NCBI GenBank assembly: GCA_965216205.1
Contig: OZ244139.1
Location: 372,001-436,000 of the forward strand
Direction: 5' to 3'
Source: CADEDH01 sp965216205
GTDB taxonomy: Bacteria; Actinomycetota; Acidimicrobiia; Acidimicrobiales; SZUA-35
Length of the DNA stretch: 64,000 bases
A model generated the notes under the pieces. That model saw only the letters and a list, made by a program, of their open reading frames with translations, had not been told where the DNA came from and made no database searches. Below, piece after piece: positions 1-8,519 of this stretch (its first letter is position 1; every line of letters starts with the position of its first letter). A program made the translations under genes and the position numbers.

Positions 1-1
1 C

Positions 2-1033
2 TGCCGCGACCCCCGCAACCACCGGTACGGCCCGGCCGGCGGGTACCCGGAGCTGCGGGAGGCGATCGCAGTCAAGACCAAGCGCGACTCCGGCTACGAC
101 GTCACCGCCGACCAGGTGGTGGTGACCAACGGCGGCAAGCACGCCGTCTACAACGCGCTCGCCGGGGTGGTGAACCCGGGCGACGAGGTGCTCATCCCCA
201 CGCCGTTCTGGACCACCTACCCCGAACCGGTCCGCTTGGCCGGCGGGGTGCCGGTGCCGGTCGAGACCACGATCCGGTCCGGGTTCCGAGCCACCGTCGA
301 CGAGCTGGAGGCGGCCACCACCGATCGCACCAAAGCGCTGATCTTCGTCAGTCCGTCGAATCCATCCGGCGCGGTGTATCCCCGCGACGAGATCGAGGCG
401 ATCGGCCGCTGGGCCGTCGATCGGGGCCTCTGGGTGCTGACCGACGAGATCTACGAGCACCTCGTCTACGACGACAACGAGTTCTCCTCGATGCCGACCC
501 TGGTGCCCGAGCTGGCCGACACCTGCATCGTGCTGAACGGCGTGGCGAAGACCTACGCCATGACCGGCTGGCGGGTCGGCTGGCTGATCGCCCCGCCCGA
601 CATGGCCAAGGCGCTGACCAGCCTCCAGTCGCACCAGACGTCGAACGTGGCCGGCGTCGCCCAGCAGGCCGCGCTCGCCGCGGTGTCGGGCGACCTGTCG
701 GCGGTGGCCGAGATGCGGCGGGCGTTCGACCGTCGCCGCCAGGCGATGCACAAGATGCTCGACGGCATGGACGGGGTCGACTGCCTGCTCCCCCAGGGCG
801 CGTTCTATGCCTTCCCGTCACTCGAAGGCGTGCTCGGCAGGACGATCGCCGGGACGACGATCACCTCGGCCCTCGACCTGGCCGCCGTGGCCCTCGAGCA
901 CGCCCACGTGGCGTTCGTGCCGGGCGAGGCGTTCGGGAGCCCCGGCTATGCCCGCTTCTCGTTCGCCCTCGGCGATGACGATCTCGGCGAGGGCCTCGGC
1001 CGCCTCGGCGAACTGCTGGCCCAGGCCCAGTGA
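2..1033 (+). CDS. Class I/II PLP-dependent aminotransferase, aspartate aminotransferase-like (5' end cut by window edge)
   Basis: The reading frame is open to the left edge, so the start lies outside the window. The visible 343 residues cover most of a fold-type I aminotransferase. They include YGPAGGYPELREA near the new N-terminus, TNGGKHAVYNA, the SPSNPSG loop, DEIYEHLVYD and the PLP lysine in GVAKTYAMTGWRVGW. This motif set is that of the Ib subgroup of aspartate aminotransferases, which transfer the amino group of aspartate (or a related acid) to 2-oxoglutarate in the cytoplasm. Exact substrate cannot be told from sequence. The next gene starts inside its stop codon, so the two are probably co-transcribed. 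Confidence 0.93.
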   Translation, partial: CRDPRNHRYGPAGGYPELREAIAVKTKRDSGYDVTADQVVVTNGGKHAVYNALAGVVNPGDEVLIPTPFWTTYPEPVRLAGGVPVPVETTIRSGFRATVDELEAATTDRTKALIFVSPSNPSGAVYPRDEIEAIGRWAVDRGLWVLTDEIYEHLVYDDNEFSSMPTLVPELADTCIVLNGVAKTYAMTGWRVGWLIAPPDMAKALTSLQSHQTSNVAGVAQQAALAAVSGDLSAVAEMRRAFDRRRQAMHKMLDGMDGVDCLLPQGAFYAFPSLEGVLGRTIAGTTITSALDLAAVALEHAHVAFVPGEAFGSPGYARFSFALGDDDLGEGLGRLGELLAQAQ

Positions 1034-3045
1034 GCGGTCGGCAACCCTACGGCTCCTGGCCGTCGCCGATCTCCGCCGCCGCGCTCGCCGAGGGCGGCAT
1101 CCGGATCGGCGGCGTCGCCCGCCGCGGGGGTGAGACGTGGTGGTCGGAGCTCCGACCCGCCGAGGCAGGCCGAAGTGTGCTCGTGCGCGACGGGGTCGAC
1201 GTGCTGGCTGCACCCTGGTCGGCCCGGACGAGGGTTCACGAGTACGGGGGCGGTGCGTGGTGGCTCGGCGAGCGGGCCGTCTACTTCGCCCACTGGGACG
1301 ATCAGCGGCTCCACCGCCTCGACCCCGACGCCGACGAGCCGACCGCACTCACCCCCGAACCGCCGTCCCTCGCCGGTTGGCGCTTCGCCGACGGGCGGGA
1401 GCACCCGACCGACGACTGGATCGTGTGTGTCCGCGAGCGCCACGGCCCGGCCGGTGACGATCAGCAGGCCGAGGCGATCAACGAGCTGGTCGCGATCCCA
1501 GCCCCCCGGCTGGGCCATGCCCCGAGCGCCGATCTGGCGGAACCGACGATCCTCGGTTCCGGCCCCGACCGGACCGAGCCCGACGCCGACTTCGTGGCCG
1601 CGCCCCGGTTCTCGGCCGACGGCCGGTGGCTGAGCTGGATCCGGTGGGACCACCCCCGCATGCCGTGGGACGGCACCGAGCTGTGCGTGGCCCCCGTCTT
1701 CGGGGGTATGCGCCTCGGGAACGTACAGGTCGTGGCCGGCGGCGCCCACGAGGCGATCCACGGAGCCGACTGGACCGCCGACGGGCGCCTGGTCTACTCC
1801 ACCGACCGGTCGGGCTTCTGGAACCTGCACGAGTGGACGCCCGGGTCCGACGCCGACCGGCCGATCACCCGTCTGACCGGTGCCGAGATCGGCGGCCCCC
1901 AGTGGGTGTTCGGCCTCCAGCGGTGGACCGAGCTGGCCGACGGGCGCCTCGCCGCCATCGTGACCAGAGACGCCACCGACCGGCTCGTCACGATCGATGG
2001 CGGCGACATCGCTGAGGTTTCCACGCCGTTCGTGGAGATCGAGTCGATCGCCGCCACCACCGACGGCCACGTGATCGCACACGGTCAGTCGGGCACGTCG
2101 CTCGCGGCGATCGTGGAGCTCACGACCGGTGGTGAGCGGGTTGCTGTCCACCGTCCGCCCGATGAGCTCGGCATCGACGATGCCTGGTTCTCCCGCGCCG
2201 AGTCGGTCCGGTTCCGGTCCGGCCCCGACGGCGGCCGGGAGGCCCACGCGTTCGTGTACCGCCCCACCGGTCCCGGCGGGCTGGTCGAGGGGGGCGGTGC
2301 CCCTGATGTCGGCGAGCTCCCGCCCCTGGTGGTCATGGGCCACGGCGGACCGACGGCCCACGCCACCCCGGCCCTGAACCTGCGGGCGCAGTACTGGACC
2401 AGCCGCGGTTTCGTCGTGGCCGACGTCAACTACGGCGGCTCGAGCGGCTTCGGTCGCAGCTACCGACGGCTCCTCGACGACGCGTGGGGCATCGTCGACG
2501 TGGAGGATTGCATCGCCATCGCCGAGCGTCTCGCCGACGATGGCGTGGTCGACCGGAACCGCATGGCGATCCGGGGTGGATCGGCCGGCGGGTTCACCGT
2601 GCTGCGGGCCCTGACGAGCTCAACCGTGTTCTCGGCCGGCACCAACCTGTTCGGCGTCGCCGACCTCGAAGCGCTCGCCCGCGACACCCACAAGTTCGAG
2701 AGCCGCTATCTCGACGGGCTGATCGGCCCGTATCCGGAGCGGCGCGACATCTACGTGGAGCGGTCACCGATCAACCACACCGACCACCTGTCGTGCCCAC
2801 TGCTCGTGCTGCAGGGGCTCGAGGACGAGATCGTGCCTCCCAACCAGTCGGAGGCGATCGTGTCGGCATTGGCGGCCAAGGGCATCCCCCACGCCTACGT
2901 GGCCTTCGAGGGCGAGCAGCACGGCTTCCGGCAGGAGGCCAACATCATCCGGTCCTACGAGGTGGAGCTCTGGTTCTACGGTCGGGTGTTCGGCTTCACC
3001 CCCGCCGACCACATCGAGCCACCGGCCGGCGCCGTGGGTCTGTAG
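1030..3045 (+). CDS. S9 family peptidase (prolyl oligopeptidase / acylaminoacyl-peptidase type)
   Basis: This 671-residue protein has the two parts of S9 serine peptidases. The N-terminal ~390 residues have repeated Asp/Trp-rich blades typical of a beta-propeller, and the C-terminal part is an alpha/beta-hydrolase. The catalytic serine is in GGSAGG (about residue 518), followed by Asp in EDEIVPP (about 599) and His in GEQHGF (about 631). Such enzymes cut short peptides or release acylated N-terminal residues. No signal peptide is visible, so it is probably cytoplasmic. The GTG start overlaps the stop of the aminotransferase (GTGA), which points to translational coupling. Substrate is unknown. 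Confidence 0.93.
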   Translation: MSGRQPYGSWPSPISAAALAEGGIRIGGVARRGGETWWSELRPAEAGRSVLVRDGVDVLAAPWSARTRVHEYGGGAWWLGERAVYFAHWDDQRLHRLDPDADEPTALTPEPPSLAGWRFADGREHPTDDWIVCVRERHGPAGDDQQAEAINELVAIPAPRLGHAPSADLAEPTILGSGPDRTEPDADFVAAPRFSADGRWLSWIRWDHPRMPWDGTELCVAPVFGGMRLGNVQVVAGGAHEAIHGADWTADGRLVYSTDRSGFWNLHEWTPGSDADRPITRLTGAEIGGPQWVFGLQRWTELADGRLAAIVTRDATDRLVTIDGGDIAEVSTPFVEIESIAATTDGHVIAHGQSGTSLAAIVELTTGGERVAVHRPPDELGIDDAWFSRAESVRFRSGPDGGREAHAFVYRPTGPGGLVEGGGAPDVGELPPLVVMGHGGPTAHATPALNLRAQYWTSRGFVVADVNYGGSSGFGRSYRRLLDDAWGIVDVEDCIAIAERLADDGVVDRNRMAIRGGSAGGFTVLRALTSSTVFSAGTNLFGVADLEALARDTHKFESRYLDGLIGPYPERRDIYVERSPINHTDHLSCPLLVLQGLEDEIVPPNQSEAIVSALAAKGIPHAYVAFEGEQHGFRQEANIIRSYEVELWFYGRVFGFTPADHIEPPAGAVGL

Positions 3046-3340
3046 ACCGCCGATCGGAGTCAGCGGAGATGAGGATGGTCCGACCGCCTGGGCGAACTTG
3101 CGGCGGCCGAACATCCCCATCTCTCACTGCCCTCCTCTCCCGACCTCACCCGTGCGGACCGCGGTGTGAACCTGATCGACTGGCCGTCGACGTCGGTAGC
3201 TTCCTGGGTGGGGTGGGGATGGGAGATTCGAAGCTCCCTCCAGCTCGACTCTGAACTGGTCGCTGAGCCGCTCATCGAGCCGCCCGACGATGGCGATGGG
3301 GGAGTGCCGCCACCGTCGGGTGAATCTCCCGGATCTCGGA
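3046..3340. other. Intergenic stretch without a recognisable gene
   Basis: These 295 bases lie between the convergent ends of the S9 peptidase and the ABC/pseudokinase gene. Short open frames exist on both strands, but none has a family signature or a convincing start. I see no strong hairpin, tRNA or repeat here. Confidence 0.5.
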
Positions 3341-5101
3341 TCAGCTCGCGATCGGCACGCTGTTGATCGGCCCGCTGTCGAGAGGCACGCTGTCGAGAGG
3401 CACGGGCTCAATCGGCAGGTCGAGCGCGATCGGCGCCCCGAGGGGTCGGAGGCATCCGAGCACCTCGTCGGCCGTGGGTCGCCGGTCGGGGTCCGGTGCC
3501 AGCATCGATGCCACCATGTCGGCGAGGGCCGGTGCCAGGTGGGCGTCGATGTCGGAGACGTCCGGCTCGGCGTGGTCGGCGAGGATCGTGGACGTGGCCG
3601 CCTGGAACAGGAGGCAGCCGAGGGCGTAGAGGTCCATCGACGGCGACGTCGGGGCGCCGGCGAGGTACTCGGGAGCAGCGCCCTGCCGCCGAGCCGTGGC
3701 GCCGGTCGGGTACGGGGGTGCACCGACGGCCCGGGTGTAGCGCACGTCGGTGAGCATCGCACCGCATCCGGTCACCTTGACCGCGTCGGGGGCGATGCCG
3801 AGATGGGCGAAGCCGACCCGGTGGATGAACGACAGCGTCCTGGCCACCGAGGCGCCGATGGTGGCGACGTCGAGGGGCGGGCGGGTGCCGGTCGGATCGA
3901 TCAGTTGCGACAGGAAGGGCCCGGCGGCCCGCTCGTAGACCACGAACGGCCGAGGCTCGGTGAGGAGATGGGCTGCGATCGGGCGGGCGATGCCGGGATG
4001 CTCGAGCCGGCGGGCCCGCTCGTACTCCATCAGGAGACCACCCCTGGCCTCATCGGCGATCGCCTCGGTTCGGGCGATGTTCACCTCGACCAGGGTCGAC
4101 GAGGTGGCGTGGAGGGCGAGCCAGCTCTCGGTCAGGTCTCCTCGTCGCAGCAGGCTCGCAACGCGGTAGCCGTGCCCGAGGTCGGTGCCGGTGCGCAGCG
4201 GCGCGCTGGCCGGGTCCGTCTCACCGGGAGGCGTGGGCCGGATGGGCGGTGTCGGCGCCGACGGTCGCTCGGGCGACGCAGCGTCGACCGTGGGTAGCCG
4301 AGTGCTCGGGTCGGGAAGGGGCGGGGGACCGGGCAGCGCCACTCGGCGCCCGTCGGGGCGCACCCGCGCGAGTCGCCCGGCCTCGAGGAGCAGCACCTGA
4401 TCGGTGGAGAACATCGCCGGATCGAAGTGCTGCGTGGTCACGATGGTGGTGCGGTCGCGGCCAGCGGCGTTGACCGCCTGGAGCATCTGCGTCTCCTCCC
4501 GGGCCGAGAGGTCGCGGAACGGGTCCTCGATGAGCAGCACCGCAGGATTCCGGAGGAGCGCCCTGGCCAGCGCGATGAGGCGACGGGTCCCGGTCGATGG
4601 TCCGGCGACGTCGCCCGCGCCGAGCGGGGTGTCGAGGCCATCGGGGGTCTGGCGGAGGAACTCGTCGAGCCCGACGAGGGACGCGACGGCTTCGATCCGG
4701 GCCCGGTCGACGGTTGGATCACCGAACGAGATGTTGTCGGCCACGGAGCCGGCCATGATCCAGGGGTCCTTGAGCACCAGCACGATCGACGAGCGGGCGG
4801 TGGCCGCTGGGATATCGGTGATGGTGGTGCCATCGAGCGTGAGCGCACCACCGGCCGACGGATACAGGCCCACGAGCAGGCCGAGTAGCATCGCGCTGTC
4901 GGTGGTCGACGAGCTGACCACGTGGGTGATCGTGCCGGGCATGGCCTCGAGCGAGACGTCGAGCAGGGTGCCGGTGTCGGGGTTGTCATAGGTGAGCCCA
5001 GTCGCGACGAGATGACCCCGATCGCGGGTCCTGGCTCGAGCGGCCGAGGGCCCGGGGTGCGGGCTGTCTGGGCCTCGCCGGGCGATAGCTTCGATTGTCA
5101 T
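3341..5101 (-). CDS. Fusion of a degenerate ABC-exporter-type ATPase domain and a protein pseudokinase domain
   Basis: About 586 residues from the ATG at 5101 (an in-frame ATG at 5134 is possible). Residues ~30-250 follow an ABC exporter ATPase, but Walker A reads SSSTTDSA at 63-70 with Ser for the Lys, the Q-loop Gln is Lys (~111), PSTGT (168-172) stands for LSGGQ, and Walker B ends in ED instead of DE (192-193). After a Pro-rich linker (~255-300), residues ~305-550 follow a Hanks-type kinase, with Asn341 for the ATP-binding Lys, HLG (433-435) for HRD, and DVR (452-454) for DFG. APE (476-478) and DLYALGCLLF are kept. There is no membrane segment. Both halves should be catalytically dead or strongly altered, so a scaffold or sensor role is inferred. 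The C-terminus carries short Pro-Leu/Ile-Asp/Asn-Ser-Val/Gly repeats. Confidence 0.8.
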   Translation of the reverse strand: MTIEAIARRGPDSPHPGPSAARARTRDRGHLVATGLTYDNPDTGTLLDVSLEAMPGTITHVVSSSTTDSAMLLGLLVGLYPSAGGALTLDGTTITDIPAATARSSIVLVLKDPWIMAGSVADNISFGDPTVDRARIEAVASLVGLDEFLRQTPDGLDTPLGAGDVAGPSTGTRRLIALARALLRNPAVLLIEDPFRDLSAREETQMLQAVNAAGRDRTTIVTTQHFDPAMFSTDQVLLLEAGRLARVRPDGRRVALPGPPPLPDPSTRLPTVDAASPERPSAPTPPIRPTPPGETDPASAPLRTGTDLGHGYRVASLLRRGDLTESWLALHATSSTLVEVNIARTEAIADEARGGLLMEYERARRLEHPGIARPIAAHLLTEPRPFVVYERAAGPFLSQLIDPTGTRPPLDVATIGASVARTLSFIHRVGFAHLGIAPDAVKVTGCGAMLTDVRYTRAVGAPPYPTGATARRQGAAPEYLAGAPTSPSMDLYALGCLLFQAATSTILADHAEPDVSDIDAHLAPALADMVASMLAPDPDRRPTADEVLGCLRPLGAPIALDLPIEPVPLDSVPLDSGPINSVPIAS

Positions 5102-5174
5102 TCGGGTTCTTTCACTGGAGTTGGACAACTCCATACCGCCGTGGTCATGCCACTCGGCCGAAGCCGTGCGGCGA

Positions 5175-5203
5175 ACGCTATGGCACTCTCTGCGGTCACT
5201 CAA
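5175..5203 (-). promoter_or_regulatory. Possible promoter of the ABC/pseudokinase gene
   Basis: On the minus strand TTGAGT (5198-5203) and TAGCGT (5175-5180) are 17 bases apart, a fair match to a housekeeping promoter. It lies 75 bases upstream of the chosen start, in the gap shared with the divergent lipoprotein gene. Confidence 0.3.
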
Positions 5204-5339
5204 CCCCTTTCTGTGGCGACATGGAGCGAGGTCTGTCGCGGCGCATGTCCAGGCAACGTGCGTACGCAGGAGTGATGACGGAGCCGGGTGGATCGGGACC
5301 GCACGACTGGGTAGACCTACCCAACCTGTTGCCCGGGCC

Positions 5340-6683
5340 GTGCTGGGTGCGCTCATGGTGCTGATCGTCACGGTGGGCGGTGGCGGCTGCGGGGCCGACA
5401 GGTCGGGACCCCCCGTGAACGATGCCGCCGCGTCGGCTACCGCCGCTCCTCCAGCAGCCCAGGTCGACCACCAGATCGACGACCAGATCGACGACACAGC
5501 AGCAGGCGAGGTTCGGGTCGGGGCGGAGGTGCTCCGCGACGACGGGTTCGCACCGCTGGCCGGACGCCGGGTCGGGGTGATCCTCAATCACGCGTCGACC
5601 GTCGATGGGACCTCACTGCTCGACGTGCTGGTGGCCGCCCCCGAGGTGGAGGTCGTGGCCGCGTTCGGACCGGAGCACGGCGTGCGGGGCACGGACCCGG
5701 CCGGTTCGGTCGTCGATGACAGCGTCGACCCTGCCACCGGTGTCTCGGTGTACAGCCTCTACGGTGATCGACGGGCTCCGCCGCCCGAGTTGCTGGCCGC
5801 CCTCGATGTGCTCGTGTTCGACCTGCAGGACGTCGGGGCGCGGCCGTTCACCTACATCGCCACGATGGGCCTGGCGATGCGGGCCGCGGCCGACGCCGGG
5901 GTGGGGTTCCTGGTGCTCGACCGGCCGAACCCGCTCGGCGGGGAGCGGCTGGCGGGCCCGGTCCTCGACCCGTCGTTCGAGTCGTTCGTCGGGAGCTTCC
6001 CGATCCCGTTCGTCCACGGGCTCACCACCGGGGAGCTGGCGATGCTGCTGCAGGGCGAAGGCCTCGTCGACGGACTCGAGACGCTGGAGCTCCAGGTGGT
6101 TCCTCTGGCCGGCTGGCGGCGCAGCGACCGGTGGTCGGACCTCGGCCGGGGGTGGCTGCCTCCGAGCCCGAGCCTGCCGTCACCGACGGCGGCCGAGGTG
6201 TATCCCGGCACGGTGCTGTTCGAGGCGACCTCGATGTCGGTCGGTCGGGGAACCGACGAGCCGTTCACCACCGTGGGCGCTCCCTGGGTCGATGGGGTCG
6301 CGCTGGCCGAGCGGTTGAACGGGCTCGGACTGCCAGGCGTGCGGTTCGAGCCGGCGATCCTCGCCCCGGCCCCGACCGATGCAGTGCCCGACCCGCCCTA
6401 CGGCGACCAGGAGATCGGTGGTGTCCGGATCGTACCGCTCGACCCGACGTTCCTCCCGTTCGAGACCGGTGTGCACCTGCTCGTGGAAGCCCTGCGCCAC
6501 GCCGAGGAACGCGGTGCCGGCCCGATCCTCGACCGCCCCGACTTCCTCGACCTGCTCGCCGGTACCGACGAGCTACGACTCGGCCTCACGTCCGGTACGG
6601 ACGCCGATGCGATCATCGCCAGCTGGGTCGACGACCTCGCGACGTTCGCCCAGCTCCGCCAGCCCTACCTCCTCTACGGCTGA
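5340..6683 (+). CDS. namZ: DUF1343 / NamZ-type exo-beta-N-acetylmuramidase-like lipoprotein
   Basis: The protein matches the DUF1343 family, whose characterised member NamZ removes N-acetylmuramic acid from muropeptides. Family motifs seen are RVGVILNHAS, FGPEHGVRG, SVYSLYGDRR, FDLQDVGARPFTYIATMG and LDRPNPLGG. The N-terminus is a short hydrophobic stretch ending in VGGGGC, a plausible though atypical lipobox, so the enzyme is probably anchored outside the membrane for wall recycling. The start is uncertain: GTG 5340 gives a longer leader and ATG 5355 a shorter one. Neither has a clear Shine-Dalgarno. A much longer upstream start at 5121 is unlikely because it would cover the divergent gene's control region. 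Confidence 0.82.
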   Translation: MLGALMVLIVTVGGGGCGADRSGPPVNDAAASATAAPPAAQVDHQIDDQIDDTAAGEVRVGAEVLRDDGFAPLAGRRVGVILNHASTVDGTSLLDVLVAAPEVEVVAAFGPEHGVRGTDPAGSVVDDSVDPATGVSVYSLYGDRRAPPPELLAALDVLVFDLQDVGARPFTYIATMGLAMRAAADAGVGFLVLDRPNPLGGERLAGPVLDPSFESFVGSFPIPFVHGLTTGELAMLLQGEGLVDGLETLELQVVPLAGWRRSDRWSDLGRGWLPPSPSLPSPTAAEVYPGTVLFEATSMSVGRGTDEPFTTVGAPWVDGVALAERLNGLGLPGVRFEPAILAPAPTDAVPDPPYGDQEIGGVRIVPLDPTFLPFETGVHLLVEALRHAEERGAGPILDRPDFLDLLAGTDELRLGLTSGTDADAIIASWVDDLATFAQLRQPYLLYG

Positions 6684-6712
6684 TGCGGGAGCCCGTGTGC
6701 TAGAAGTGGGCC

Positions 6713-7342
6713 GTGATCCGCGAGTTGCCCGACGCCAGTGACGTCACCGACCCGGAGCCGTTCGCCGGACCGGACCACCCGATGCGGAAGGTGACTCGCC
6801 AGGTTGCCTTCGAGCGAGGCTGGTCACCGGGCCGGGCGGCGAAGATCGCCGAGCTGTTCGACTCGATGGCGGCCGGCTGGGCGGCAGACCACGTCAGCGA
6901 CGAGCGGAGCGCGCCGGTCCGCGACGCCCTCGCCCGGGGCGGCTTGTCCCACGGTGGATCCTGGATCGAGGTCGGATCGGGAACCGGTGCGGGCACGCTC
7001 GTGCTCGACGAGGCGGCCGACCGCATGGTGGCGGTCGATCTCTCGGCTGAGATGCTCGCCAACGCGGTCGACACCGCGCCGCGGGTCAGGGGTGACGCCG
7101 CCGCGCTCCCGTTCCCCGACGCCAGTTTCGACGGCGCCCTTCTCGTCAACATGTTGCTCTTTCCCGACGAGCTCGCCCGGGTGCTCCGCCCCACCGGCAC
7201 CCTCGTGTGGGTGAACACGCTCGGCGATCAGACGCCGATCCATCTCCCTGCGGCCGACGTGGCCCGCGCCCTCCCCGGCGACTGGACGGGGGTGACGGCG
7301 CGAGCCGGCATGGGCTTCTGGGTCGCCCTCACCCGAGGCTGA
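6713..7342 (+). CDS. Class I SAM-dependent methyltransferase
   Basis: A 209-residue protein with the Rossmann methyltransferase signature: motif I EVGSGTGAG (about residues 84-92), the acidic end of strand 2 in MVAVDLSAEML, and the FDGALLVNMLLF region before the HxxELxRVLRPxG-like segment. It belongs to the Methyltransf_11 group that moves a methyl group from S-adenosylmethionine to small molecules; the acceptor cannot be predicted. The GTG start is preceded by TAGAAG 6 bases upstream. Its 3' end overlaps the convergent FAD oxidoreductase by 14 bp. Confidence 0.85.
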   Translation: MIRELPDASDVTDPEPFAGPDHPMRKVTRQVAFERGWSPGRAAKIAELFDSMAAGWAADHVSDERSAPVRDALARGGLSHGGSWIEVGSGTGAGTLVLDEAADRMVAVDLSAEMLANAVDTAPRVRGDAAALPFPDASFDGALLVNMLLFPDELARVLRPTGTLVWVNTLGDQTPIHLPAADVARALPGDWTGVTARAGMGFWVALTRG

Positions 7343-8357
7343 GCGCATCGGCCACGAGGGCCGCTGCGGCCCGTCCCGAGCTGTAGGCCCCCTCCACCTT
7401 CGAGCCGCCGAAACCGTCGCCGGCGAGCACGATCGGACCCGACGGGCCCTCGGCCACCACGGCGCAGCGATCGGGGTGGGCGGCCACCGGCCCGGTGTGG
7501 GGCCAGCGGACCACTTCGATCTGGCTGATCGTCGCCGGCGCCACCACGTCCCGAGCCGCTGGGAGGAGTGCGTCGAGCACCTCGTCGTCGGTGGCCGACC
7601 ACAGCGCGGCGGAGCGGCCATGCGCCGTGTGGAACGTCACCGCCGGGACCGGTGAGATCCCCTTCGCCTGGTTGTCGCTGACGAAGGAGAACGTGTCGTC
7701 GTCGGCCTGCTGGAGCGCACCGGGCTCGGGCAGGCCGGGTGACCGGTCGAGCACCGCCAGCAGCGCCACGACCTGGTGATACGCGAAGTCGTCGAAGGCG
7801 TCGGCGCCCGCTGCCCTGGCCACGCCGCCGGCGTCGAGCAGGGCCGACGAGAGCGGCACGGGTGGCGTGAGGATCACCGCGTCGGCGACGACGACACCGT
7901 CGTCACCACTGCGGACCAGCCACCCGTCGCCGTTGTCGCCCGGACGGATCTCGACGACCCCGACTCCGGTCGTCAGCGTCACGCCGCTCGCCACGAGCTC
8001 GCCGGCCAGGTGGGTGGCGAGGTTGGCCATCCCGCCGGCGATCCGATAGCGGGGGTAGCCGTCGACCTCGGCGAACCCACGGCACCACTCCTCGACGACG
8101 CCGGCGGCCGTCCACCGGTCCACGTCGGCCGCGAGCTCGTCGGTCCGGACCGTGAAGAACTGGGCGCCGTGATCGAAGACGGCGTCGCCGATCGACCGGG
8201 TGGCGAGCCGGCCGCCCACCACGCCCGATCGCTCCACCACGACGACCCCTCGGCCACCGTCGGGCGTGCCGTGCCGGACGAGGTCCCGCGCCGCGATCAG
8301 CCCGGCGAGCCCAGCCCCCACGATCGCAACCCTCGCCGTCACGGTTTCCTCCGACAC
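7329..8357 (-). CDS. NAD(P)/FAD-dependent oxidoreductase, renalase-like
   Basis: A 342-residue flavoprotein. The N-terminal dinucleotide fold reads VAIVGAGLAGLIAARDL, followed by the acidic residue in VVVVERSGVVGGRLATR. FDHGAQFFTVR and the C-terminal FAD contact in IVLAGDGFGGSKVEGAYSSGRAAA are typical of the COG3380/renalase group of amine-oxidase-fold enzymes. The physiological substrate in bacteria is mostly unsettled (reduced nicotinamide isomers for some renalases). It is transcribed alone, with its 3' end overlapping the methyltransferase. The GTG start fits the hexamer at 8365-8370. Confidence 0.88.
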   Translation of the reverse strand: MSEETVTARVAIVGAGLAGLIAARDLVRHGTPDGGRGVVVVERSGVVGGRLATRSIGDAVFDHGAQFFTVRTDELAADVDRWTAAGVVEEWCRGFAEVDGYPRYRIAGGMANLATHLAGELVASGVTLTTGVGVVEIRPGDNGDGWLVRSGDDGVVVADAVILTPPVPLSSALLDAGGVARAAGADAFDDFAYHQVVALLAVLDRSPGLPEPGALQQADDDTFSFVSDNQAKGISPVPAVTFHTAHGRSAALWSATDDEVLDALLPAARDVVAPATISQIEVVRWPHTGPVAAHPDRCAVVAEGPSGPIVLAGDGFGGSKVEGAYSSGRAAAALVADALSLG

Positions 8358-8364
8358 GGTCCCG

Positions 8365-8370
8365 ACGCTA
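8365..8370 (-). promoter_or_regulatory. -10 hexamer TAGCGT, leaderless start of the FAD oxidoreductase
   Basis: Seven bases separate this hexamer from the GTG at 8357, and the gap holds no ribosome binding site. Confidence 0.55.
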
Positions 8371-8519
8371 CCGGCAACCGACGAGCCGTCGCCGCACCGT
8401 CGCGGTGCCGTCGCCGCCGCGTGGCGTCGGCGTCGCCGTTGCGTCGCCGCGGGAGCGGCTCGATGTGGAATCGGGCACCAACCATTGCGCTCCGGCGATT
8501 TCGTAGCGATCCTCTCTTG

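Noticed and set aside
946..2361. A 471-codon open frame opposite the S9 peptidase
   Set aside because: Composition (Gly/Pro/Arg/Val) and lack of motifs show it is antisense shadow; the S9 frame has the full catalytic triad.
5121..5339. Longer N-terminus for the NamZ-like lipoprotein
   Set aside because: It would cover the divergent gene's upstream region, lacks any signal-peptide logic, and places the lipobox far inside the protein.
8360..8500. GTCGCC-rich stretch as a repeat array or small gene
   Set aside because: The motif is irregular and frames are low-complexity Arg/Ala; it reads as GC-rich spacer before serA.
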